Positions 54,830-64,000 of a DNA stretch of 64,000 nt are shown here, piece by piece. The stretch covers positions 1,984,001 through 2,048,000 of the forward strand of contig CM049990.2 in the NCBI GenBank assembly GCA_016630955.3. The letters are read 5' to 3'. The DNA comes from Didymella arachidicola (taxonomy: Eukaryota; Ascomycota; Dothideomycetes; Pleosporales; Didymellaceae). Numbering within the stretch: position 1 is the first letter of the stretch; every line of letters begins with the position of its first letter. The notes under the pieces were generated by a model. It made no database searches. It worked only from the letters and a program-made list of their open reading frames with translations, and was not told the origin of the DNA. The position numbers and the translations under genes were made by a program.

Positions 54830-55800
54830 CGATGCACAGTTCTTCAATCCGCACGCTGGCCTTGGCTCTGAGGCTGCACGACATTTTACACGACTAGGGG
54901 CCAGCAGAGTCATGTCAGCAGTCCGATCAATCGAGAAGGGTGAAGAAGCAAAGCAGAGTATTGAACAGACGACAGGCGTTAAGAACATTGTGGAAGTATG
55001 GCGACTGGACATGTCATCGTACGAGTCAGTACTTGACTTCGCTGCCCGCGCCGAGAATGAGCTTGATTGACTCGATATTGCGCTACTCAACGCAGGCATC
55101 GCACCAACAAAGTTCGAGATCTTTGAGAAGGATGAGTCAACTATCACTTTCAATGTCGTGAGCACTTTTCTGCTTGCGCTAGCTCTCCTGCCAAAGCTCA
55201 AACAGACATCCGCCAAGTTTAATATCAGGCCAAACCTGACAATAGTCGTGTCTAATGTACACTACTTCACGCAGTTCAAAGAGAAGGATGTCCCTAAAGG
55301 CGAAATCTTCGCCTAGCTTAAAGAACCCACAGACGGTATAAATGAGCGGTACATGGTTTCAAAATTGATGGAAATCCTCGTGGTCAGAGCATGGGCAGAC
55401 CGCAAGCCAGTTTCTCAGATTCCGGTCACCATCAATGCAGTCAATCCGAGATACTGCAAGTCGTAAGTTCGTAGATTCCAGAGACACCTGTTCACGCAGC
55501 TTATCGGATGCAGTGCACTTTCTAGAGATGTTCCATTTGTCGTGAAGTTGGTACTAAAAACCATCATAGACCCCATCTTCGCGCGCAGCACTGAAAAAGG
55601 TAGTCGCACACTCGTGCAAGCTGCAAGTGCAGGTGCAGAGACTCACGGACATTACATGTCGAATGGTCAAGTCCCTGCCGTCGCGTCGTTCGTGACGAGC
55701 GCGGTGGGGTACCAGACGCAGGAGCGGGTGTGGGCGGAGCTGTCGCAGAAGCTGCAGGGTATCAAGCCGGCATCACGTCCAATTTGTAGAACCCTATCGG
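54830..55800 (+). pseudogene. Short-chain dehydrogenase/reductase (SDR) pseudogene
   Basis: Translates piecewise into an SDR. It has AGLGSEAARHFTRLG (a degraded Rossmann glycine motif), SAVRSIEKGEEAKQSIE, RLDMSSYESV, then LDIALLNAGIAPTKFE (the NAG motif), RPNLTIVVSNVH (the serine strand) and ERYMVSKLMEI (YxxxK active site). The tail is KGSRTLVQAASAGAETHGHYMS, ending QERVWAELSQKLQGIKP. A one-base frameshift near 54,900, TGA at about 55,068, TAG at about 55,315 and a lost start make it non-functional. It lies between the UstYa pair and the PLP/M20 gene, so it may once have been a tailoring enzyme of the cluster. Confidence 0.82.
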
Positions 55801-55862
55801 CGGGCACAAAAGTCTCCTGTTAAATATATCGTGTGGCCAGCTCCTGCCATTGCAGTTGCAAT

Positions 55863-58157
55863 CTATTGACAGAAATCTAGTATCGTCGTCTCGAGTACGC
55901 TAGTCACTTCGCAAATACTCAAAGCACTTACCCATTCTTTTTTGGCATGGAGGCCTTCTCCTTTGGGCCCGTAAACGATTGACGGAATACCAGCCTGGTT
56001 AAGCAGGCCAGCGTCGCACCAAAATGCTCTACCAGCAGGCCCCGGTGCGCTACCAAGTGTCTTCGAGACAGACGAGACAAAAGCTTGGACAAACGCATCG
56101 TCATCCTCGAGCCCGGAGGAAGGGCGTGAAAAGGTGACTCGAGGACGGTTGTACTTGAATTGTGGGATTTTCTTTGCTATTCCGTCCAGCAGATCGTCGA
56201 GGTCGATGGCAAGAGATTCGGGCGATTGAGTAGGAACTGTGCGGAACTCAACCGTTACAGTGCACATAGCAGGGTAGCTAGAGGGTTCTTCGCCCCCCAC
56301 AATTCGGCCACCGTGTAGCGATGCCTGGCCTAACCGAGGGTCTGAGGGCATAGTTTTAGCGTAATTGAGCAATCCCGTCTGTAGATAGCCGGCCAACAAG
56401 ATGGCATCCACGCCTTCTTCAGGTAAAGAACCATGTGCTGCCACACCGAGGACATCGATCTCGAACCAGACGAAGCCCTTGTGGCTCGTCACAATATCTT
56501 GAGACGTAGGTTCCGTCACGAGCGCTGCATCTGCCCTCCAACCAGCAGCTAGCACAGCCTCAGTACCCTTCGAGAGGTTTTCTTCATCTGACACAGCTGC
56601 CAGAATGACATCACCGTTCGGCCGTGAACCCGAGGTCACGATTCTCGCCAGAGCAGCCATTCCTGCGGCTACACCGGCTTTCATGTCGAGGCATCCTCGG
56701 CCATAGATACGGCAATCTCTCAACTCTCCGCTCAATGGGTCACCCGACGTATGTGTTGATAGACTGACTGTGTCGATGTGGCCATTGATCATCAAGCTCT
56801 TCCCAGAACTAGATCCACGTAGAACGCCGACAACGGAAGGTCTTCCAGGTTGAGCTTCGAGCCAGTGCGACTCCATACCGCGATGCTGCAGCCATGCGTT
56901 GATGTAGTTTGCAATCGCAGTCTCACCAGCTCCAGCAGCCTCAGACAGATCAGGATTGGAAGAGTTTATCTTTGTCAGAATCTGCGTGAGCTCGACTGGA
57001 TCATCGCGGGAGACGTCCAGGGGAGTTTCGTAATCGCGTAGACCTTCAGTGCTCAGAATGACGACTACAGCATCCTCGGTAAGCCAGTCGGGTCGATCAG
57101 TAGAGTCTGCAAGCCGCCACAACGCAGCGAGTGCCGCACCGCCACAAGGGCCGCTGTTGACTGACTTGCTTGAAAGGTACTGGATAGCCTGGTGCGATTC
57201 ATAGTCTGAGATTGTCGCACTGGCATCTACGCCTCGCTGCAAATCTTGGAACACCGTCGATGAAAGTGATCCACAATTCATGCCTTCCATTGTAGTCTTT
57301 GTAGTGAGTACTGGAGTTGGCTTGCCAGCTATCAAGCTCTGATACAAGCAGGCAGCTGTATCAGGCTCGACTGACATAACTGCACAGTCACGATGATCGG
57401 ACTTGCAATGGCGAACAACGGCATGAGCTAAAGAGCCCACACCAACAGGCGTGACCACAAGGTTGGCTTTGAGATCTTGCTCTCGCAGCTGCTCCTCTGT
57501 CTCGGACAGCAAAGTCGAGTAACCTTCGACGATCCACTTCGGTATGTCTTCGTATCCTTGAAATGCGGTGTCCTGCACAAACAATCCACCCTCGGTCGTG
57601 CTAGCCTCATCCCAAGCCTCACCTATCGCACCATCATAGTCTTTCTTCGAGACAGTGACTTTCGCGCCTTCTGAAGAGATGAGACGGATGGCCTCATCAT
57701 TGACAGTGCGGGGTACGTAGATCCGAGCCTGAACACCCAGAATCCTCGCCATCGCGGCCAGAGCTCGTCCATGGTTTCCTGCGCTCGCAGTAAAGAGCAC
57801 TATGCCATCCCGTTGCGCAGCTTGGGCAATTTTGTGAAGGAATGAGTCGGTCGAGATCCCGGTCCTGGCTATGATTGCACGACATGATCCCCATGACGCT
57901 CCGAGGATCTTGAAAGCTGGAAGCCCGAAGCGATTGCTCTCGTCTTTGACGAATACATGTTTGACTCCGAGTTTCTTGGCGACCTCGTCGAGCGGAACAA
58001 GAGGGGTTCGCGCGTAGTTGGGCAACTGTTGGTGGAATTGCTGCACAATGGAGAGATCGGCGTCAACTTGGACGCTGCCAGGCTTGGTGTTGAAGTGGAT
58101 GGTTCTGCGAGATCCAATCATGATGGAAACTGCGTCCCTGTGCGTTGTCTGGAGCAT
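55863..58157 (-). CDS. Fusion of a diaminopropionate ammonia-lyase-like PLP enzyme and an M20 peptidase (764 aa)
   Basis: One uninterrupted frame; start at 58,157, or possibly the Met 12 codons on. The N-terminal half (to about residue 385) is a fold-type II PLP enzyme close to diaminopropionate ammonia-lyase. It has YARTPLVPL, the PLP lysine K83 in GLPAFKILGASW, and TASAGNHGRALA. The C-terminal half (from about 400) is an M20 (ArgE/DapE-type) metallopeptidase with INGHIDTV, GRGCLDMKAG, SDEENLSKGTEA, AAHGSLPEEG and the terminal His in GEGLHAKKEWV. All metal-ligand motifs are visible. The fusion suggests the M20 part releases an amino acid that the lyase deaminates. Its place next to a RiPP precursor could mean peptide or amino-acid turnover, but general catabolism is equally possible. 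Confidence 0.88.
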   Translation of the reverse strand: MLQTTHRDAVSIMIGSRRTIHFNTKPGSVQVDADLSIVQQFHQQLPNYARTPLVPLDEVAKKLGVKHVFVKDESNRFGLPAFKILGASWGSCRAIIARTGISTDSFLHKIAQAAQRDGIVLFTASAGNHGRALAAMARILGVQARIYVPRTVNDEAIRLISSEGAKVTVSKKDYDGAIGEAWDEASTTEGGLFVQDTAFQGYEDIPKWIVEGYSTLLSETEEQLREQDLKANLVVTPVGVGSLAHAVVRHCKSDHRDCAVMSVEPDTAACLYQSLIAGKPTPVLTTKTTMEGMNCGSLSSTVFQDLQRGVDASATISDYESHQAIQYLSSKSVNSGPCGGAALAALWRLADSTDRPDWLTEDAVVVILSTEGLRDYETPLDVSRDDPVELTQILTKINSSNPDLSEAAGAGETAIANYINAWLQHRGMESHWLEAQPGRPSVVGVLRGSSSGKSLMINGHIDTVSLSTHTSGDPLSGELRDCRIYGRGCLDMKAGVAAGMAALARIVTSGSRPNGDVILAAVSDEENLSKGTEAVLAAGWRADAALVTEPTSQDIVTSHKGFVWFEIDVLGVAAHGSLPEEGVDAILLAGYLQTGLLNYAKTMPSDPRLGQASLHGGRIVGGEEPSSYPAMCTVTVEFRTVPTQSPESLAIDLDDLLDGIAKKIPQFKYNRPRVTFSRPSSGLEDDDAFVQAFVSSVSKTLGSAPGPAGRAFWCDAGLLNQAGIPSIVYGPKGEGLHAKKEWVSALSICEVTSVLETTILDFCQ

Positions 58158-59506
58158 AGAAAGATGCAGGTGCGGCAGCCTTTAACGTTGTCCGTCGTCA
58201 GGGTCCAGAGCCGCATCGTTCGAAGTTCTCCATCGGAAAAGTGTACACCCTTCAAAACGTAATGTAGTAGAACTCTTTGTGAACCAAAAGTAGTACATAA
58301 CGCTATGGATGCAATGGGGCGCAAATTTGATATCGGATGTACCATCGGCCGATTATTGACGCCTTTGTAGTGTACTTCGACACGGATTTCCAAAGAATTA
58401 TAGTCTTGCTTCGCTACAAGACCAATCGCGGCCGCAGGTTTACAGTCAGAGTTACCAAAATATGTCACATTTGCGTAAAATCATGCGTGCCTCCTTTTTT
58501 CCGATTTTCGGTCCTGGAGCCAGGGCAGCTTCGAGAGTTTGCTTTGTATCACGGACGAGACGGCAGATTCGCACGATTCAAGTGAAGGAGGTAGAGTCGG
58601 AAGCGCTCAAGTTCAACCAGCGCAGGCTGTTAGGCACTCTATATCCTCGATAGTAAAAGTCACCTATGGGGCGATCTTGTTATTAGTGGTGGCCCTTCAC
58701 CTAGAGTCTTCCTGAGGTCTTCAACGAAGGTGACTAGTGGGCAAGGGCGACAACGGATACTGTTACAAGCGATCGGCGCCCACAAATTCTGACAAGTAAA
58801 TATACGGTCACTGTCGATGAGATGGCAGAGATCTTTGCTTCACGCCGTGGACATCGGCAGGATTGGGCCCAATCTCTGTGGGCTCTCATCTTGACACGCA
58901 GAACATAGAGAGCTGCCGTGACGGAGTGTTAGGCACCTTCGTAGGTATTGAAAGTTTAGGGATGCTACGAGGAGCTAACAGTGGGACCTGATCATCGAGT
59001 TGAAATTGTGAGCTGGACCAAATACACGCAGGTGTAATTAAGCATAATCTCCGGCTTTGCGTATTGAAGAGGGCGCAATTTACATGATGACCATAGGGTG
59101 TTCCAGTTATGGGCGAAAGCTATTCTCCTGGAGACCGCTCATCAATTCAAAGTATTCAGCAGCGCAGGATCGACTCTGCAGGAGAATCTAGACAGACATG
59201 GCCACTGCAGCGCGATACTAGCCGGGTCATCGCGCAATTCCGAGGAGCGCACACTTCGAACTGTCAATTGATCAAGGGCCCATACTAGCAACTGAGAAGG
59301 GGTGGATTGGGGTCGTGGGCGATCGGTTGCGAACTGTCAGCACTTGTGTCCACTGGCGTCATGGGACTGCAGACTAATGGCACCAATACCGTCTCCAGTA
59401 AGGTCAGCATCGCCTGGATATCAACTCGGCAGTGGATACCATGGTTGGATTTCTTGAGGAGCAGCTGAAGGCGGGCTTTGCACGTCTCGCCTGTATAAGT
59501 TTGTTA
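58158..59506. other. Intergenic, no gene recognised
   Basis: Small overlapping frames near 58,337-58,653 show no motif. The rest is stop-rich. Confidence 0.4.
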
Positions 59507-59890
59507 CTACTCTCCAATTCTTGGCGGGCTGGTTGAATACCACTTGCGTTCAAGTTTGGCCAGGACTGCGTCAATGTGAGCAGATGACTCATTGAATGAA
59601 AGCTCTTTGTGCTTGGTCATGAACAGTGGAGCGTATAACAACAGCGAGCGGATTACAACAGCGTCTGCAATAGCAGTCGTTGCTGTACTGTATTGATCTT
59701 CGTACCGAGCGGGAACTATGTTGCCTATCACCCGATAGAGTGGACAAGGGACAAGGACTCTGCCTTTGGCACTGAGATGCTGTGTCAAAGCGCAGCCAGA
59801 CTTGAGTTGCGCTCGGCCGGCACTACCTTGAAATGTCGGGAATCTTTGGTTTCTTACACGGCAATATGAAGTAGCCGTTTGTTGATGCAT
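59507..59890 (-). CDS. Possible small protein of unknown function (127 aa)
   Basis: ATG at 59,890. The second half (TTAIADAVVIRSLLLYAPLF, then FNESSAHIDAVLAKLERKW) has a regular helical pattern, but no domain is recognised. It lies 37 bases from the transporter stop, on the same strand, and could instead be a chance frame or the decayed tail of a gene. Confidence 0.2.
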   Translation of the reverse strand: MHQQTATSYCRVRNQRFPTFQGSAGRAQLKSGCALTQHLSAKGRVLVPCPLYRVIGNIVPARYEDQYSTATTAIADAVVIRSLLLYAPLFMTKHKELSFNESSAHIDAVLAKLERKWYSTSPPRIGE

Positions 59891-59927
59891 TATATGGCAT
59901 TAATGAGATTACGTTACCCACGGGTGA

Positions 59928-61439
59928 CTAGCATAGCGTCTTCCAGTCTCGACCCCAACCCACGATCCTTGTGATCAGAAAGACGGCGAATGCTGCGAGA
60001 TAAAGTGCACCAGCAAAAACAATCAGTCCATTGTAGTTCCCGCCATTGGCCTCTAGGACGGCACCAGCGACAGGGATGCCAATTAATGCAGCGAAGCTGG
60101 CGATTGAGAACGTGGTGCCGTTCCTTTTGCCGTAATCCTCGATCTTGCATACTGCGCCCACGCAGACAGGCGTCAGAGAGATGGCGGTACCAGACCAGAA
60201 GCCAAATACGATAGCAAAAGCTGTAATAGCTGCTTCGTTATGGCCAGCTGTGAGCCACAAAGCAAAGATCAGAGTGGCACAAGTCAGTGATGTGGCGAGC
60301 ATCGTGTTGAAAACACCAAACCGATCCGCAACGTAGCCAGGCAGCGCTCGTCCGGGGATAGCACCAACGTTTAGAAGGGCACTGATGAGGTAGGCTTTCT
60401 GTTGCTCGACACCGGCGTAGATAGCGTACAGAGAGATGAAAGAGTAAGGGACGAAGACTGCGAACTCGACCAGGAATACCGCAAGCGTCGTCAGTGCGTA
60501 TTTGGCGTCTTTGAGGGCTTTGATGTCGATGGAAGCGCCCGCATGCCTGTTGTGTGGGAGCCGCTTCCTGAGGAGCAGACAAGCGACAATGCACATAAAG
60601 AGACACACGAAGCCAACAATGCGCATGGTCCAAGGGAAGCCGATGATGGGGGCAAGATAAAGGATCAGAAGCGGGAAGACGACGCCTCCGACACCGCCAG
60701 CCGTGCATGCAACGCCGATAGCAAGAGCTCTGCGCTTGCAAAACCAGTGACCGACAGCAGAGACAGCTGGCGTGAAGAGCAGGCATGCTGAGGATCCTCC
60801 AAGGACACCAAACGACAACAGGAGCTGGTAATATTCTGATACAACACATCAGTGGAGTGTGCATGGTATCTATGCTGAATGAGAACTCACCTGTAGAAAC
60901 GCTCATGCACATAATTGCTGCCACGATGCCGATGCTACCAGGTATTATGAGGACTCTGATGTCGTGGGCATCGAAGATCGGACCTGAAGCCGGTACGTTA
61001 GCAAGGACAGGAAAGCATCATCAGCGTTTACCTACCAACCTGCGCACCACCGATATACAAGAAGAAAGCGTATGCGCTGAAAATCCAACCAATGTTAGAC
61101 TCGGAATAGCCGTGCAATTGATGCTCGGACACCCAGGCTTGCAGCACACCGACTGTGTTGAGCAGACCCATCGATGGACTGTAGTTGTCAGCAAACTTCG
61201 CGTGTCGAAACCGTTATCCCCTGTACATACATCATAGCACACCACGCACCCAGTACAACCAACCAAGCTGCGGCGCCGCCCTCGGGATAATCAGAATCAT
61301 CCTCATCGTTGTCATTGTAGCGGAGCGACTCCAGTTGGTTATTGCGCGTATAGCTTGACTTCATGTGAGGCTTTGCATCGACGTCTATATGCGCGCTCGG
61401 CGCCGACGCAACAGCATCTGTGGGCATTGATAGCGACAT
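59928..61439 (-). CDS. MFS transporter, monocarboxylate-permease type (450 aa)
   Basis: Four exons on the minus strand: 61,439-61,231; 61,178-61,036; 60,983-60,891; 60,835-59,928 (1,353 bases), with introns of 52, 52 and 55 bases. A hydrophilic N-tail (about 55 residues) precedes DYPEGGAAAWLVVLGAWCAM. Roughly 12 hydrophobic segments follow, with motifs WIFSAYAFFLYIGGAQVGP, ACLLFTPAVSAVGHWFCKRR and AIGVACTAGGVGGVVFPLL, typical of fungal MCT-like permeases in the plasma membrane. It would move small organic acids or act in export. It lies on the same strand as the PLP/M20 gene. Membership of the RiPP cluster is possible, since dikaritin clusters often include an MFS gene, but not shown. Confidence 0.88.
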
Positions 61440-62753
61440 GGTGCTTTTGACAAGATTTGCTCGGAGACAGAGAATTCTCAATAGACCTCGAAGTGTTGTG
61501 TCAATCGACTTTGCCTCAGTAACAGCACCGGATTTGAGTGATTGACGGTGGTGGCACACAAAGCTCGACCACAAACTTTCTTGAAGTTCGTTTTCTTCGG
61601 TGGCGGCATCGTCAATTCCGGGGTTTTCTTCAGGGTCAATGCGCCGAGTCAGGTTGAAGTGGATACTCGCTGCAACGCGGACTTCCCCGACGGAAGATCA
61701 TCTGGTCCAATGACGGCGTTGTTTGCCTATAGGCGCGTACCCCTTGGGAGCTCTGAAATTTCCTTCATTACGTTTTTCACGAGTTCGGTTGCATGTAGAG
61801 CTCGGAACGCGCCTGCTCCTGCATAGCGCTCGTCAATTGAGGAAGGATCAAAAGCTTGACCGTCATACGTCCGCCGAGTTGACACGTTGTAGAATAGTGT
61901 TGCTGTTAACGACTTGGCAAGAGACTGTCAATGAGGGGAATGTTCAGGTGTCAAGGAGTCGAGATTCAGGACTGTTTCGTGGCAGACGGCGTTATTGAAG
62001 GAGACGGAAAGTCTGTTCGATCAGCTGCGCACGCGTGCTCAGCGCGTTCATCACGAGCCTTCTGATTGGCTGCAAGTTTGGTCAGTGGTCCCACCTTTCG
62101 CCCTTTGCACTCCCCGGCCGTGACCGCCGCCATCGTTGCCATCATGCAACAGTAGCGCGTCAGCTTCTTGACATCGACTTCTTCGTGACATCACAAAAGG
62201 CTGTTGCAATTCCATAATGATGCATTTGATCTTGCAATTGGACTGCCGAAATGTGTGGCACGGAGACCTCTACTCTTCGTGCATTGCGCAGCCTCGAGTA
62301 CTGCCTGACGTCTAGATCAAGGTGGTGTCTCTTCCGAGAGCTTCGAGTACGTAGGAACGACCCACCGTACGCTTAACTGCAACCCGAGTCTTTTGATCAA
62401 GGTAAAGGAGATGGAGAAGGGTCAATATGCGCTATGCTCTCTTACACCACCCCTACCATACCAGCCCCGGAGGCTCAGCGGAGCATCTAACAAGACTTTC
62501 TAGCCAGGCCGACGCCGGTGACGTGCGGCATGCAGGCATGTCTCTGCATCAGTCGTTACAATTGGAAGGCATTCGTTCTCATCGTGAAGGTGAAGGTGAA
62601 CGATGTGACCGCTCACGTTTGCTGTACTACCTAATATGGCATGGCGACGCACGAGCTAGTGTCGGTTTGCACAGAATCTTTGGAGCAGCTGCCACGGACT
62701 TCACGGCACCAACTTCACGCTGCAACATCTCCTCATCACGCATTGCCCTCAAC
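61440..62753. other. Intergenic, no gene recognised
   Basis: Contains only short frames, for example 62,427-62,753 upstream of the next gene's ATG, probably promoter and leader. Nothing else supported. Confidence 0.4.
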
Positions 62754-64000
62754 ATGGACGACGCGGCAGCCTACAAAGCCTGGGCCATAGAACGATTCAC
62801 CGCAATGTACTGCGATGCTGCGGGTCGACCGACAAAGCCATTGCGGCTCGATGAGTTCGAAGTACAGCTCGCCGGGCTGACGCCGCCTAACAGCACGTCA
62901 TTTGAAGACATCCGCAATGAGTAGGTCACAAAAGCAACCCACTGAATGGAGTCAAAAGTCTCACCACAGTCAGGCTCGACATGGATATTGCGACCATCAT
63001 AGCCCGCGACATCCCAATCGACGAGCGCGGCAACTTTACCGACTCTGGCAGTGTCATGCTGGCCTTGCGTCGCCTGAGGCCCGACTTAGCAAAGAGGAAC
63101 ATGCTCAGTCAAGCCATGATCAAGTTTGTCCTTGCAGACCAAAATCCCGAGGATTTGTTGTTAATCATGTTTGTAGATCGGAAAAAGCCAACTGTCGATC
63201 GAAGCTTTCACCACTTGTGCCCCAGGCTCCTGCGAACACAGCTCTGCCTCAAGGCATCCAGCATGGCCTACCTTCTACGGACTTCACCTTCACATTCGAT
63301 CACAATCAACCTGAGAAGCAAAACATACCAGCGCCTCCTCTTACCAGTGAAGCATTCGAGCTGTTCGTCTCCGCTGTACAGACTGAGAAGCCTCCCATAT
63401 ATCCCAGCTTCATTGACAACGCTGCTTTGAAGTACGGAATTGACGTGACACCCCACTCCCGATCTGAGCTGACATATCTACAGGGCTGAAGAAACACATC
63501 TGCAACGTGCTGCATCGCTGACTTCAGCTAGTAATTCCGCGGCTACCCAAAAGCCTCTACAGCCAAATGTGACGGAGGCGTGGGTACACCGGCAATACCT
63601 ACTACACGGGTTCCACACCCAGGGTCCGTTCAAGGGCTACTTCAATCTCACACACTACCTACGCAAGGTAGCACCGACTGCTGATATGGAAAGGGCCGTA
63701 CAGATCCTTAACCATTGAGATATCGCGGAATTATCAGCTAGATAGGTCGCTGACCGCCTCCAGGCTGCGTAAATCAGGCAAGCTCGATGTTGAGCGCGAT
63801 GTGCCGGCCAGTGCGCTTGCCAGAAAAACACATCGTGAACAAACAGCCCTGCCAGCTCCTGCGCCTAGTCTTGATAAAGGTAATGGGGATTACTCCCAGA
63901 CTCCTCATGAGATGGATAAGGGCTCGTCTAATCGACTGTTCTTTACTGATGACTTCGAGGCCAGCACGTCCCCCATGGTCACAGAAACTGTGCCCATGAA
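62754..64000 (+). CDS. Five-exon gene of unknown function, truncated by the window end
   Basis: Exons 62,754-62,920; 62,974-63,172; 63,226-63,431; 63,484-63,667; 63,720 to beyond 64,000. The four introns are 53, 53, 52 and 52 bases and each removal keeps the frame; the third and fourth have GCTGAC and CTTAAC branch-like sites. The 345 visible residues begin MDDAAAYKAWAIERFTAMYC and include DLAKRNMLSQAMIKFVLAD, EAFELFVSAVQTEKPP, HGFHTQGPFKGYFNL and KISRNYQLDRSLTASRLRK. The last 70 residues are Ser/Pro/Asp-rich and look disordered. No signal peptide, membrane segment or domain is recognised. The stop codons that break simple reading all fall inside the proposed introns, so the gene is probably intact. 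Confidence 0.65.

Noticed and set aside
63480..63720. Stops in the last gene as evidence for a pseudogene
   Set aside because: Both fall inside 52-base GT-AG introns whose removal keeps one open frame to the window end.
1..64000. tRNA, rRNA, telomere repeats or riboswitches
   Set aside because: No convincing B-box-like tRNA core, rRNA segment, TTAGGG array or riboswitch-like structure was noticed by eye. A covariance-model scan would be needed to exclude small RNAs.

Overview
This window is from a filamentous ascomycete genome, most likely a Pezizomycotina fungus of the Dothideomycetes/Pleosporales kind. The evidence is short spliceosomal introns (44-67 bp, CTAAC/CTGAC-type branch sites), HET-domain NLR genes, UstYa-family (DUF3328) genes, Fot1-type transposons, a FunK1-type kinase and AT-rich, TAG-studded decayed repeats that look like repeat-induced point mutation (RIP). 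I saw no tRNA or rRNA gene, no CRISPR array and no telomeric repeat.

Layout. 1-2.35 kb: 3' half of a dead LINE next to a Fot1-type transposase remnant. 2.35-7.86 kb: an intact HET-NACHT-WD40 gene with one intron, enclosed by long inverted repeats that start ACGT and are flanked by TA. 8.4-13.8 kb: a broken FunK1-type kinase and a broken, internally duplicated DUF3505-like gene. 13.8-18.1 kb: gene-free RIP-like DNA with two related LTRs. 18.1-21.8 kb: two complete Fot1-type elements 11 bp apart. 22.1-23.0 kb: a truncated DUF3435 recombinase-like gene. 23.2-27.2 kb: an intact HET-NACHT-ankyrin NLR on the minus strand. 27.6-31.1 kb: three more decayed pogo/Fot1 elements, partly nested. 31.3-34 kb: small genes and a DEDDh-like/zinc-knuckle gene. 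36.1-42.1 kb: a conserved housekeeping block (Ugo1-like carrier, mitochondrial ferredoxin, Rrp15, SRP54). 43.35-48.71 kb: one full-length but coding-dead Ty1/copia element with matching 121-bp LTRs and a GAATT target duplication. 49.3-61.4 kb: a candidate RiPP (dikaritin-type) cluster. 62.75 kb to the end: a five-exon gene of unknown function that runs off the window.

The most interesting system is the candidate RiPP cluster. A secreted 221-aa precursor carries four 41-residue repeats, each starting at a Lys-Arg (kexin-type) site. Next to it lie two divergently transcribed UstYa-type genes, each with a transmembrane segment and two HxxHC motifs. Further out are a short-chain dehydrogenase pseudogene, a PLP-lyase/M20-peptidase fusion and an MFS transporter. 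Precursor plus the two UstYa genes form the well-supported core; membership of the outer genes is inference.

The second is the HET-NACHT-WD40 gene inside a TA-flanked inverted-repeat unit with 41 identical terminal bases at each end. This looks like an NLR carried or trapped by a DNA transposon. Exon joins given here were chosen by splice consensus, reading-frame continuity and family resemblance, without transcripts.
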